From JACCSI01 sp963815285 (lineage in GTDB: Bacteria > Acidobacteriota > Vicinamibacteria > Vicinamibacterales > UBA2999), in contig CAWFGB010000008.1 of the NCBI GenBank assembly GCA_963815285.1, positions 868,001-932,000 of the forward strand: DNA of 64,000 nt, written 5' to 3'. This document shows positions 38,561 through 47,358 of this stretch, piece by piece. The notes under the pieces are model-generated. The model saw only the letters and a program-made list of their open reading frames with translations. It was not told where the DNA came from and searched no databases. Every line of letters starts with the position of its first letter. The first letter of the stretch is position 1. A program made the position numbers and the translations under genes.

Positions 38561-39382
38561 TTGAGCACTGTGACATTACTCGGCGCTCCCTGGGACGGCT
38601 CGTCGTCCTTCCAGCGTGGCGCGGCTGCCGGGCCCGCCAGCATCCGTCGCGCGCTGTGGTCGCCATCGAGCAATAGCTGGAACGAGCGCGGCGACGATCT
38701 TTCGGCGGAGGGGATGCTGGAGGATGACGGCGACATCGCTGTCGGTGTGGACGCCGCGACTGCACGTGCGGCAATCGAGCGAGGGGTTCATGGCCTGCTC
38801 GTACGCGGTAGACGACCGCTGGTACTCGGTGGCGATCACTCCATCACCTATCCCATTCTCCGCGCGTACGCCGCCCATGGCGCGAGACCCTCAATCGTTC
38901 ACTTCGACGCGCATGGCGACCTCTACGACTCCTTCGATGGCGATCGCTATTCGCACGCCTGTCCGTTTGCGAGGGTCATGGAGGAGGGACTCGCGAGCCG
39001 ATTGATTCAAGTCGGTGTCAGGACGCTCACAGCACACCAGCGCGAGCAGGTGTCGAAGTTCGGTGTCGACACCTATGGACCGTCGCGGTGGCATGACGCG
39101 CTTCCCGTGATTGCGGCGCTTGAAGGACCGGTTTACGTCTCGCTGGACATCGACGTGCTCGAACCTACGCTCGCGCCAGGAATCTCTCACCCCGAACCCG
39201 GTGGCTTGTCGGTTCGGGAGGTCCTCGACGTGCTCGGAGCCATACAGGTACCCGTGATCGGCGCCGACGTCGTGGAATACAACCCGGCGAACGATCTTCG
39301 GGACCTCACGGCGCGAGTTGCGGCGAAGTTCGTGAAGGAGATGGTCGGACTGCTGCGCAGTCCTGCCAGGGAGGGCTCGTAG
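38561..39382 (+). CDS. Arginase/agmatinase family ureohydrolase
   Basis: 273-residue binuclear manganese hydrolase. All metal ligands are present: H93 (GGDHS), D116, H118 and D120 (HFDAHGD), D196 and D198 (SLDIDVLEP). The HPEPGGL segment resembles agmatinases, which split agmatine to putrescine and urea, but arginase, guanidinobutyrase or formiminoglutamase cannot be excluded. The start is a TTG after a purine-rich ggggaggga, giving MSTVTLLGAPWDG. It stands alone after the tonB operon. Confidence 0.88.
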   Translation: MSTVTLLGAPWDGSSSFQRGAAAGPASIRRALWSPSSNSWNERGDDLSAEGMLEDDGDIAVGVDAATARAAIERGVHGLLVRGRRPLVLGGDHSITYPILRAYAAHGARPSIVHFDAHGDLYDSFDGDRYSHACPFARVMEEGLASRLIQVGVRTLTAHQREQVSKFGVDTYGPSRWHDALPVIAALEGPVYVSLDIDVLEPTLAPGISHPEPGGLSVREVLDVLGAIQVPVIGADVVEYNPANDLRDLTARVAAKFVKEMVGLLRSPAREGS

Positions 39383-39420
39383 GGCCCGGGGGCAGGTGGG
39401 GATGGGTGCGTCGGGCCTGT

Positions 39421-39459
39421 GAGAAAAGAAAAAGGGCGGGTGGTTGGCCACCCGCCCTT
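39421..39459 (-). terminator. Intrinsic terminator of the TonB-dependent receptor gene
   Basis: Perfect 12-bp stem (aagggcgggtgg with ccacccgccctt, loop ttgg). On the minus strand it is followed by tttcttttctc. It lies about 33 bases beyond the receptor stop; the arginase-family gene ends on the other side, where no T-run follows. Confidence 0.9.
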
Positions 39460-39491
39460 ACCAGGCCGACCCGCCCTACCAGGCCTTGCGC

Positions 39492-42400
39492 CTAGTGGAA
39501 GGTGTAGCGGAAGCTGACCATCATGCTCCACACGTCGGTGAAGCCCGCGGTCTTTTCGTAGGATCTCGTCAGCAGTTCATTGTTCACCACCGCCAGACGA
39601 TAAGTCGCGCGGCCTTGCGTATCTGCGGCACCGTTGGTGAGTATCTGGTTGCGGATCAGACGCTCACCTGCACCCCAATCGCTGTTGAGCAAGTTGCCGA
39701 AGTTCAGGATGTCCAGGCGAATCTGGCCCGAATGACGGCGGCCCGAGAGCGTCGCGAACACATCCTGCATCACGCTGAGATCAGCGCGGTTGACCAGCGG
39801 CACGAACACCGCGCCACGCTCGGCATACTGACCGCGACGCTCGCGTAGATACTCGTCCTGCTGGATGTAGGTTTCGAACGCGGCCGCCTGTTCGGCCGGC
39901 GTGAAGACCCGGCCGTTGGTGTGGGTGAACTGCGCAAAATTCATCTCTGAGGCATCCCGCGGGATGTAGATCAGGTCGTTGCCCGATCCGCCGTCACCGT
40001 TCATGTCTCCGGCGAAGGCGTAGGCCGTGTTGCCGTTGTTCCGCGCTTCCCAGAAGACCGAGAAGGTGGTCGCGCCGAAATCGAAGTACTCACGCGTGAA
40101 CGACGCGCTGACGAAGACGCGATGACCCAGCGATGCGTTGAACGGCGTTGAATAGCCGATGCCAGGGTTGTTCGGATCGGCGGGGTGCGGATTGCCGGCC
40201 CACGAGCCGAAGGCGATCGAACCAGGATCAACGGTGTTCTCGGAGATGTTGTAGCTGTAAGCGCCCCGGAGGTTCAGCCCCCCGGACACCTTCGAGAGCG
40301 TCGTCGCGATGTTGTAGGACGAGCCGACATCCTGATTCTTCAGCACGATGGCGTTGCTGATATGTGGGTAGATGCGGTTGGCGTTGGGCGTGGTCGGCCA
40401 GCGAGGCCGATTATCGGCCCCCACGAACGAGGTCGGGGCGGCTGGAAGGTTGGCGTTGATGTAGTAGATCCCGTTGACGTCCTGGTTATAGAGGAACTCC
40501 ACCGTCCCGGTGATGCCACCCGGCAGCCGTTGGTCCACGGCGATGTTGCTGCGCCAGATCTGCGGGAACTTGAAGTCGTGATTGGTCAACGCGAGCTCGT
40601 AGGTGGCGGCCGGGTTGCCAGTCGGAGCCGGCTTGTAATGACCCGGGTCCGGATGAAACGGTCGCTGGTTCGTGCTGTCTGTTGCCTCGAAGCCCGTCAG
40701 CATGCCGGTGTTTCCGATCTGGTTCGAAATCCAGACGTAAGCAGGCCTGCCCGTGAAGACACCCGTGCCGCCGCGCATCTGGGTGCGCTGATCGCCAAAG
40801 ACGTCCCAGTTGATGCCGACGCGAGGTGACCAGAGGATCTTCGGTTCCGGCAGATCGCCCGACGAGTACTGAACCGCCTGGCCGTTCTCGTCACGGAACG
40901 ACAGCGCATCGGACTCGGGATTGGTAAAGCCGGTATCGCCAAACACCGGGACGTCGAACCGCACGCCGGCGGTGACGGTAACGTTCGTGCGCGGGCGCCA
41001 TTCATCTTGCGCGTACGCGCCGCCGTAGACGACTTCGAGCGGCTGTAAGGGTTTGTCGAGACCAGGTATGTTCATGTAGCGCACCTGGAAACGATTGAGT
41101 CTAACCGGTGAGGTCGTGCGATTCGGGTTCAAGATGTAATCCTGAACGTCTCTGTTGAAGTCCGCCAGCGAGTCATAGAGGTAAGCGCTCTGCGAGCCGG
41201 GGAAGAACACGTTCTCGGATTCGTAGCGTTCGAGGCTGGCGCCGAACGTCAGCGAATGCCGGTTGCCGAACCGCGTGAAGTTGTTCTGCAGCTGGAACGT
41301 GTTGTAGCGCAACTCGTTGTTCGGCGTAAACGGCTCGGAGCCAAACGACAGGTACGATTGCCCACCTTCCCAGATATCGACCAGCGGGAAGACGGAACCG
41401 CGCGATCCGCGACTTTCGGCTTGTTTGGTGTAGCCGATGATCAGGCTGTTCGACATGTTGGTGCCGAGGATCGAGTTCCATTCACCGATGCCTGAACGGA
41501 TGTCTTCAAATTGCAGGTAATTCGAATTCTGGTAGCTCAGAAAGTCCGTGGTGAACGTCCGGCGCCCGCGCAGCAGGGAGGTTGAACTTGACATTGAACT
41601 GTCGGTGACCGAGTCGAGCTGCGTGTAGCGGAAGTTGATCTTGTTGTTGTTGTTCAGGTTGAAGTCGCTGCGAATCAGGTACCGGCGTGCGGGTGTGAGG
41701 TCCGGGTAGTTTTCGAACGGACCAGTCTCGTAGTCGAAGGTGTTTGCGAGCGTTGCCGACACCGACTCGAGATCGGACGCCAGCACGCGCGTCGTGTTCC
41801 CTTCGACGGTTTCCCCGCCTCGATTGGCGCGGAAGTTCGTCAGCGGGCGGCTTTCCTCTTCGTCTTCGTAGTTGCCGAACGCGAACAAACGATTGCGGAT
41901 GATTGGTCCGCCCGCCCAGAGGCCGGTGTCGCGGAAGGTGAACTCCCCTGGGTCGTAGACCAGGTCGGCGGCCTCGGTACCCACCAGATCGTCGTTCTTG
42001 AGTCGATGGTAAATCGAGGCGGTAAACCGATTCGTGCCGCTCCGAGTAACGGTGTTCACGCCGGCACCCACGAAGTTGCCCTGGCGTACGTCAAAAGGCG
42101 CGACGTTAACCTGCACCTGCTCAATCGCTTCGAGCGAGATCGGCGCGACGCCGGTGCGCTCGCCGGGCGCGCCAGCCAGACCGAAGGAGTTATTGAAGTA
42201 CGAGCCGTCCACGGTGATGTTGTTCAAGCGGTTGTCCTGACCACCGAAGGACATGCCGCTGGCCTGCGGCGTCAGTCGCGTCAGGTCATTGATGCGGCCG
42301 GACGTAGTCGGCAGCGTCGCGATCTCGGCGCGGCTCACAGAGGTCGCCGCGCCGGTCCGCGCTGAGCTGAACACCGTATCGGAGACCGCGGTCACCGTGA

Positions 42401-42773
42401 CCGTTTCGGTGACCGTGATTCCTTGCACTTCGAAATTCAGATCGGTGCCGACGCCAAGGTTGACGACGACATCAGTTCTGGTCTGCGGCTCGAACGCCGA
42501 GGTGCCAGTACCCGTGTACGCCACGGTCACGGTATACGGTCCGCCGACGCGCATGTTGGGGATGGAGAAGCGTCCATCTGCGCGGGTGGTGGCCTCGTAG
42601 GTCGAGCCCGAGGGTTCGTGAATGGCGATGACGTTCGCGCCCGCCACGGGCTGCTTCTGTGCATCGACCACGATGCCCGCGATCTGGCCGGTCGTAACGC
42701 CCTGGGCGAACACTGGGGACACGGCTCCCAGGAACACGCCGATCGCAAACAGGGCGACGGTCTTGTGCTTCAT
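39492..42773 (-). CDS. TonB-dependent receptor with carboxypeptidase regulatory-like domain
   Basis: 1093 residues. A signal peptide (1-23, ending SPVFAQ) is followed by an Ig-like carboxypeptidase-regulatory domain (about 26-110, TTGQIAGIVVDAQKQPVAGANV), a plug domain (about 120-250) and a very large beta-barrel ending in a terminal aromatic residue (FRYTFH). This Oar-like architecture is greatly expanded in Acidobacteriota and is linked to uptake of large or complex substrates. The ATG at 42773 has a ggaggag site; the frame upstream is not used. Substrate unknown. Powered presumably by the TonB operon 3 kb away. Confidence 0.93.
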   Translation of the reverse strand: MKHKTVALFAIGVFLGAVSPVFAQGVTTGQIAGIVVDAQKQPVAGANVIAIHEPSGSTYEATTRADGRFSIPNMRVGGPYTVTVAYTGTGTSAFEPQTRTDVVVNLGVGTDLNFEVQGITVTETVTVTAVSDTVFSSARTGAATSVSRAEIATLPTTSGRINDLTRLTPQASGMSFGGQDNRLNNITVDGSYFNNSFGLAGAPGERTGVAPISLEAIEQVQVNVAPFDVRQGNFVGAGVNTVTRSGTNRFTASIYHRLKNDDLVGTEAADLVYDPGEFTFRDTGLWAGGPIIRNRLFAFGNYEDEEESRPLTNFRANRGGETVEGNTTRVLASDLESVSATLANTFDYETGPFENYPDLTPARRYLIRSDFNLNNNNKINFRYTQLDSVTDSSMSSSTSLLRGRRTFTTDFLSYQNSNYLQFEDIRSGIGEWNSILGTNMSNSLIIGYTKQAESRGSRGSVFPLVDIWEGGQSYLSFGSEPFTPNNELRYNTFQLQNNFTRFGNRHSLTFGASLERYESENVFFPGSQSAYLYDSLADFNRDVQDYILNPNRTTSPVRLNRFQVRYMNIPGLDKPLQPLEVVYGGAYAQDEWRPRTNVTVTAGVRFDVPVFGDTGFTNPESDALSFRDENGQAVQYSSGDLPEPKILWSPRVGINWDVFGDQRTQMRGGTGVFTGRPAYVWISNQIGNTGMLTGFEATDSTNQRPFHPDPGHYKPAPTGNPAATYELALTNHDFKFPQIWRSNIAVDQRLPGGITGTVEFLYNQDVNGIYYINANLPAAPTSFVGADNRPRWPTTPNANRIYPHISNAIVLKNQDVGSSYNIATTLSKVSGGLNLRGAYSYNISENTVDPGSIAFGSWAGNPHPADPNNPGIGYSTPFNASLGHRVFVSASFTREYFDFGATTFSVFWEARNNGNTAYAFAGDMNGDGGSGNDLIYIPRDASEMNFAQFTHTNGRVFTPAEQAAAFETYIQQDEYLRERRGQYAERGAVFVPLVNRADLSVMQDVFATLSGRRHSGQIRLDILNFGNLLNSDWGAGERLIRNQILTNGAADTQGRATYRLAVVNNELLTRSYEKTAGFTDVWSMMVSFRYTFH

Positions 42774-42959
42774 CTGACTCCTCCGTCTTTCAACCATGTG
42801 CAGTCCTTCAGTAAACGCGAATATTGCTTTGAGATTAGGTAAGGTTGTGCCAGTCGAAGATACCACCTGAGCGTTACCGTAGAGTAAACGAAAACGGCGG
42901 TCCCGCGGAGCCCCCGAGTCGGGTTTGCGCAGGCGGGCTGCCCACGGCCGCAGTACATA

Positions 42960-42989
42960 CGAAAGGCCGGTCCGAGGACCGGCCTTTCG
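42960..42989. terminator. Hairpin downstream of the TPR lipoprotein gene
   Basis: Perfect 13-bp stem, cgaaaggccggtc with gaccggcctttcg, loop cgag, about 50 bases past the TPR gene stop on the minus strand. No clean T-tract follows on either strand, so it is a probable but not certain terminator. The rest of 42774-43039 holds the receptor promoter region. Confidence 0.6.
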
Positions 42990-43039
42990 CGTTTACAGGC
43001 TCGTGGCGGGTGCTCCCCGCGACGCTGAATTACTGGGTA

Positions 43040-44011
43040 CTACTGAGTTCCGGCCGCCTTTTGCTTCCGCAACTCGGTCGCACGGTCGCGGAGCTTGTCG
43101 GCCTCCTCCAGGAGCTCCTTTTGGCGGGCGGGGTTCGTTTCGAGGTTGGCCTGCAAGCGGAGCAGGAGGTTCTTGTAGGCGACGGCTTCCATGTAATCGT
43201 CCTTGATGTTGAGCGCGCGATCCACCGCCTCGATGCCGCTCTGGACGTACTGCATCTTTTCCTTGTCCGACAGCCGGAAGTCCCGGTAAGCCTTGTCCCA
43301 ATAGTAGGTGGCCAGCGTCTGGAAGGCTTCGGGGTTGTTCGGTTCGATCTTGGTGCGTTCGTGCACGGCCTCGATGGTCTTGTCGAAATCGCCCTGCTGG
43401 TTGTAGAAGCCCGCCAAGCGCATGTAAACCATCGGATCGTTGGGTCGCACTTCCTTCGCCTTGAGATAGGTTTGTTCGGCCAGCTCGTACTCGCCCGAGT
43501 CTGAATAAATCTGGGCCAGGACGAAGTAGTTGGTCGGCTCGTTCGGTTCCAGCTTGATCATGTCCAGAACGACGGGCTCAGCCTGTGTCGGATCGTTTAG
43601 CTTTTCGGGACCGTAGGTTGCCACCAGATACTGTAGAGCCAGCGTCCGCATTTTCGGATCGTTGACGATCTTCTCTGCGGCCAGCTTGTAATTGGCGATG
43701 GCCTTGTCGAGGAGAGCGTCGTTGTTGGGCTCGCCCTTCCGTGTCGGCCGATAAATATTGTCGTAGGAGTTGCCCAGGTAGAAGTACACACAGCCAGGGC
43801 TCCCACCGCAACTATTGATGTTGTCTTGGGGATCCATCTGGACCGCCTCTTCGTACTTGGCTGCGGCTGCCCGATAGTCGTTCGCCTGGTACAGCTTATT
43901 GCCGTCCTTGAACGCCTTCATGGCACGGACTTCGTTCATCTTGCCGCATCCGGCGAGGGCAATGCCCAAGCCGAGCACCAACGCCAAGGCTGCTGAAGAC
44001 CGAATCTTCAT
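43040..44011 (-). CDS. TPR-repeat lipoprotein
   Basis: 323 residues. A signal peptide ends in a lipobox (LAGC, C22); at least five tetratricopeptide repeats follow (about 32-66, 100-125, 150-185, 190-220, 225-260), then a charged C-terminal helix (KELLEEADKLRDRATELRKQ). A CGGSPGC segment near residues 68-74 could form a disulfide loop. Probably membrane-anchored on the periplasmic side, where TPR solenoids usually hold partner proteins. Good ribosome binding site (gggggag). Divergent from rel; no specific function can be given. Confidence 0.82.
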   Translation of the reverse strand: MKIRSSAALALVLGLGIALAGCGKMNEVRAMKAFKDGNKLYQANDYRAAAAKYEEAVQMDPQDNINSCGGSPGCVYFYLGNSYDNIYRPTRKGEPNNDALLDKAIANYKLAAEKIVNDPKMRTLALQYLVATYGPEKLNDPTQAEPVVLDMIKLEPNEPTNYFVLAQIYSDSGEYELAEQTYLKAKEVRPNDPMVYMRLAGFYNQQGDFDKTIEAVHERTKIEPNNPEAFQTLATYYWDKAYRDFRLSDKEKMQYVQSGIEAVDRALNIKDDYMEAVAYKNLLLRLQANLETNPARQKELLEEADKLRDRATELRKQKAAGTQ

Positions 44012-44049
44012 TCAACTCCCCCTCACAGAACTCTGAGTCAACCGACCAC

Positions 44050-44066
44050 GGAATTCGCCGAATTCC
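44050..44066. promoter_or_regulatory. GGAATTC palindrome in the rel/TPR divergent region
   Basis: GGAATTC and GAATTCC arms separated by GCC lie about 39-55 bases upstream of the TPR lipoprotein ATG, next to an AT-rich segment (attattagata). A possible operator for a dimeric regulator; no direct evidence. Confidence 0.4.
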
Positions 44067-44262
44067 AAGATTATTAGATACCGAGTTCAAAGACTTCCGG
44101 AGCCCGAGAGGCTTCGACGCCGGCATATCCGGTCCCACGGAAAGTGCCGAGTATAGCCCTGCCCTCGGCGCGCCGCAACCCCGCCTGTGTGGCAAACTGA
44201 AGCTTGGGCGGTGTCCCACGCCGAGGCCTAACCCGGCCCGTACTGTTTAGACACCAGATTTC

Positions 44263-46428
44263 ATGATTCGCTTCGAAGATTTGCTGGAAAAGGTGCGCGG
44301 CTACAGCCCAGACGCCGATCTGGAGATGCTCCGGCGGGCCTACGTGTTCTCGGCGCTGGAGCACAAGGGCCAGGTGCGTCATTCCGGCGAGCCGTACCTG
44401 ATCCATCCGCTCGAGGTCGCCGACATCCTCGCCGACATGAAGTTGGACGTCGTCTGCGTCGCCGCGGGGCTGCTCCACGACGTTGTCGAGGACACGCTGA
44501 CGACCATCGAACGCATCCGGGAGACATTCGGAGACGATGTCGCCCACATCGTCGAAGGGGTGACCAAGATCAGCGCGATCCCCTTTTCGAGCAGCGAAGA
44601 ACGCCAGGTCGAGAACTTCCGCAAGATGCTCCTGGCGATGGTCGACGATATTCGCGTGATTCTGGTCAAGCTCGCCGACCGCCTGCACAACATGCGGACC
44701 TTGCAATACATGTCCGATGAGCGCCGGGTGCGCACTGCCCAGGAGACGCTCGACATCTACGCGCCGATTGCCAACCGGCTGGGAATGGCCAAGGTGAAGA
44801 ACGAGCTCGAGGAGCTGTCCTTCAAATACCTCGAGCCGATGGCCTACGAGTCGTTGCGCTCGAGGGTCGAAGGCAAGCGCCGGGTCACCGAAGGCGTCAT
44901 CGAGGAGTTGCTCACAGAGATCCGCACCAAGCTGCAGGACGCTCAGGTGCCGGTCATTCGCATCGACGGGCGTATCAAGCGCCTGTTCAGCATCTGGCTG
45001 AAGTTGAAGCGCCAGAAAATCGATCTTGATCAGGTGTACGACTTCGTCGCGCTGCGTATCGTCACGTCGACCGTGAAGGATTGCTATGCGGCGCTCGGCA
45101 TCATTCACCAGACCTGGTCGCCGGTGCCGGGCCGTATCAAGGATCTCATCGCGATGCCGCGTCCGAACGGCTATCAGTCGCTCCACACTTCGGTCATCAG
45201 CGATCACGGCTTTCCGTTCGAGGTGCAGATCCGCACGGAGGAGATGGATCGGCGCGCCGAAGAAGGCATCGCGGCGCACTGGAAGTACAAAGAAGGGCGC
45301 GTTGGCGCCGGGCGCGATGAACAGTACTTCCAGTGGCTTCGGCAGTTGCTCGAGTGGCAGCAGGAAGTGCGCGACCCGCAGGAGTTCTTGACCAACCTCA
45401 AAATTGATCTCTACCCGGAGGAGGTGTATACCTTCACGCCGCGGGGTCAGGTCAAGGTGCTGCCGCGCGGGTCGACGCCGGTGGATTTCGCGTATGCGAT
45501 TCACACCGACGTTGGGCATCACTGTGTCGGCGCCCGCGTCAACGGCCGCATGGTGCCGCTCCGTACCAAGCTGAAGAACGGCGACATCATCGAGATCATC
45601 ACGAATCCAGGTCACAAGCCCAGTCGGGACTGGCTCAATTTCGTCGCGACCTCGCGCGCGCGCAGCAAGATCAAGCATCTGATTCAAGGTGAAGAGAAGG
45701 AGCGCGCGGTCGAACTCGGTCGCAAGCTGCTCGAAAAGGAGGGACGGCGCTACGACATCAACCTTAATAAGCTGCTCGACAGCGACAGCTTGATGAACGC
45801 CGCGGCCGAGTTGGGGTTTCAGAAGGACGAAGTCTTCGCGCAGATTGGCTATGGCAAGCTGTCGCCGAAGCAGCTGCTCGACAAGCTCGTGCCGCAGGGC
45901 GAGCTCAAAGAAAAAGCCCCGGAGCATCCGGTTCTGACCGCGGTCAAACGCGTGCTCAGCCCGGCGACAACGTCCGATCGCATCGTGGTGCGCGGCATCG
46001 ACGATTTGATGGTCTTTCGCGCCCGCTGCTGCAACCCGATTCGGGGCGAGAAGATCATCGGCTACATCACGCGCGGCAAAGGCGTGTCGGTGCACTCCGC
46101 CACGTGCTCTAACGTCATCAACCTCCAGTACGACCCCGAGCGGCGCATCGACGTCGAGTGGGACAAGGGTACGGACGTCGCTCGGTACACGGTCCGCCTG
46201 ACCATGCACGTCGAGGATCGAAAGGGGATGATTGCGGAGTTGAGCTCGCGGATCGCCGACATCAATACCAATATCCTGTCGCTCGAAGCCTCTACGCGGG
46301 GCGAGGACCCTCATGCACGGATCGACATGACTGTTGAAATCCAGGACGTCAAGCATCTGGATCGCGTCATCAAGTCGATACGGGCGGTTGAGGGAGTCAT
46401 CGGAGTCGAGCGGGCCGCATCGCGCTAA
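44263..46428 (+). CDS. rel: Bifunctional (p)ppGpp synthetase/hydrolase Rel/SpoT
   Basis: 721 residues with the full long-Rel layout: HD hydrolase domain (about 25-180, H48 and H72-D73 metal ligands), synthetase domain (about 235-345, with RIKRLFSIWLKLKRQ and NGYQSLHT), TGS (about 385-445), zinc-finger-like region and ACT domain (about 650-721). Because the HD ligands are intact and this is the only Rel seen, a bifunctional enzyme that makes and destroys the stringent alarmone is likely. The DksA-like gene 2.7 kb downstream is a plausible partner at RNA polymerase. Confidence 0.95.
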   Translation: MIRFEDLLEKVRGYSPDADLEMLRRAYVFSALEHKGQVRHSGEPYLIHPLEVADILADMKLDVVCVAAGLLHDVVEDTLTTIERIRETFGDDVAHIVEGVTKISAIPFSSSEERQVENFRKMLLAMVDDIRVILVKLADRLHNMRTLQYMSDERRVRTAQETLDIYAPIANRLGMAKVKNELEELSFKYLEPMAYESLRSRVEGKRRVTEGVIEELLTEIRTKLQDAQVPVIRIDGRIKRLFSIWLKLKRQKIDLDQVYDFVALRIVTSTVKDCYAALGIIHQTWSPVPGRIKDLIAMPRPNGYQSLHTSVISDHGFPFEVQIRTEEMDRRAEEGIAAHWKYKEGRVGAGRDEQYFQWLRQLLEWQQEVRDPQEFLTNLKIDLYPEEVYTFTPRGQVKVLPRGSTPVDFAYAIHTDVGHHCVGARVNGRMVPLRTKLKNGDIIEIITNPGHKPSRDWLNFVATSRARSKIKHLIQGEEKERAVELGRKLLEKEGRRYDINLNKLLDSDSLMNAAAELGFQKDEVFAQIGYGKLSPKQLLDKLVPQGELKEKAPEHPVLTAVKRVLSPATTSDRIVVRGIDDLMVFRARCCNPIRGEKIIGYITRGKGVSVHSATCSNVINLQYDPERRIDVEWDKGTDVARYTVRLTMHVEDRKGMIAELSSRIADINTNILSLEASTRGEDPHARIDMTVEIQDVKHLDRVIKSIRAVEGVIGVERAASR

Positions 46429-46560
46429 CCCCGATGAGCGGCCAACGGGCCCCGTCCAAAGCTCGGGCCTCTCGGCTTAGCCAAGGCGGCCCCGGCGGTT
46501 GCTACGGTTTTGGGCGGCAACTTACGGTTTTGATGGGGAGCGCCCTCGCGAATGCCCCCG

Positions 46561-46619
46561 GTTTGAACTCGCTTCCTTGGCCGTTTTGAACTCGCTTCCT
46601 TGGCCGTTTTGAACTTGTT
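46561..46619 (+). repeat. 23-bp direct repeat carrying TTGAAC, upstream of rpmB
   Basis: Two near-identical copies of gttttgaactcgcttccttggcc (the first lacks one t) are followed by a partial third, gttttgaacttgttcc. Each contains TTGAAC, and the TTGAAC of the partial third is the -35 of the putative rpmB promoter. A TACGGTTTTG direct repeat also lies at 46503 and 46523. Confidence 0.85.
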
Positions 46620-46638
46620 CCGGCCCCTCTGCTATAGT
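46609..46638 (+). promoter_or_regulatory. Putative rpmB-ridA promoter
   Basis: TTGAAC (46609-46614) and TATAGT (46633-46638) with an 18-base spacer; transcription would start near 46645, about 46 bases before rpmB. The -35 hexamer is part of the 23-bp repeat. Confidence 0.6.
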
Positions 46639-46690
46639 TTAGGTTTGCCCGCAAGGGCTGATTCCGCCTAGAGCATAGATAGGAAAAGTC

Positions 46691-46882
46691 ATGGCAATGC
46701 GTTGTGAAATCTGTGGCAAGGGCCCTGTCGTTGGCCGGCGCGTCTCGCATGCGCACAACGTGCGCCCGCGGCGTTTCGAGCCCAACCTGCAGACGGTTCG
46801 CGCCCAGGTCGGCGGCGGTGTGAAGCGCATGAAGGTGTGCACCCGCTGCATCCGCTCGCAGAAGGTCGTCAAGGCGGCGTAG
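46691..46882 (+). CDS. rpmB: 50S ribosomal protein L28
   Basis: 63-residue ribosomal protein bL28 of the zinc-binding type: CEIC near the N-terminus and CTRC near the C-terminus form the four-cysteine site. SHAHNVRPRRFEPNLQ is the family core. Preceded by aggaaaa and a promoter with upstream repeats. The stop is immediately followed by the ridA start. Confidence 0.96.
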   Translation: MAMRCEICGKGPVVGRRVSHAHNVRPRRFEPNLQTVRAQVGGGVKRMKVCTRCIRSQKVVKAA

Positions 46883-47266
46883 GTGACCAAGACGGTCGTT
46901 GCCGCGGCCACCTCGGCACCTGCCATCGGCCCTTACTCGCCGGCCGTGCGCATTGGCAATTTCTTGTTTCTTTCAGGGCAGATCCCGCTCGATCCGGCCA
47001 CCGGCCAATTGGTGGAAGGCGACATCCGGGCGCAAACGACGCGTGTGATGCAGAACATGGGTGAGCTGCTCAAGGCGGGCGGCGCTGACTTCTCTCACGT
47101 GGCGCGGACGACGATCTTCCTGGCGGATATGAACGATTTCTCGGCCGTGAACGAGATCTACGCCTCCTACTTTTCCGAGCCCTACCCGGCGCGCGCCACC
47201 GTTCAGGTCGCGCGACTTCCTAAAGACGTCCGCGTTGAGATCGACGCGATTGCGGTTGTCGGCTAG
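46883..47266 (+). CDS. ridA: RidA family enamine/imine deaminase
   Basis: 127-residue RidA/YjgF/UK114 protein that hydrolyses reactive enamine intermediates from PLP enzymes. SGQIPLDPATGQLV, NMGELLKAGGADF and the catalytic-arginine strand YPARATVQVARLP are typical, with the terminal VEIDAIAV. The GTG start directly follows the rpmB stop with no gap, so it is made from the L28 message. Confidence 0.95.
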   Translation: MTKTVVAAATSAPAIGPYSPAVRIGNFLFLSGQIPLDPATGQLVEGDIRAQTTRVMQNMGELLKAGGADFSHVARTTIFLADMNDFSAVNEIYASYFSEPYPARATVQVARLPKDVRVEIDAIAVVG

Positions 47267-47333
47267 CGCCGACGACGGTTCACAACCGCCAAGAAACCAG
47301 TTCAAAACCAACGGGGTTCTCGCGAGCCGATGC

Positions 47334-47350
47334 TTCGGGCTTTGCCCGAA
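47334..47350. terminator. Small hairpin between convergent genes
   Basis: TTCGGGC and GCCCGAA arms with a ttt loop between the ridA and hypothetical gene stops. No T-run follows on either strand; a weak bidirectional terminator at best. Confidence 0.35.
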
Positions 47351-47358
47351 AGCGCTTC

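Noticed and set aside
44074..46356. 760-codon open frame antisense to rel
   Set aside because: It mirrors the rel coding sequence exactly and its length follows from high GC and third-position bias; no start signal or family resemblance.
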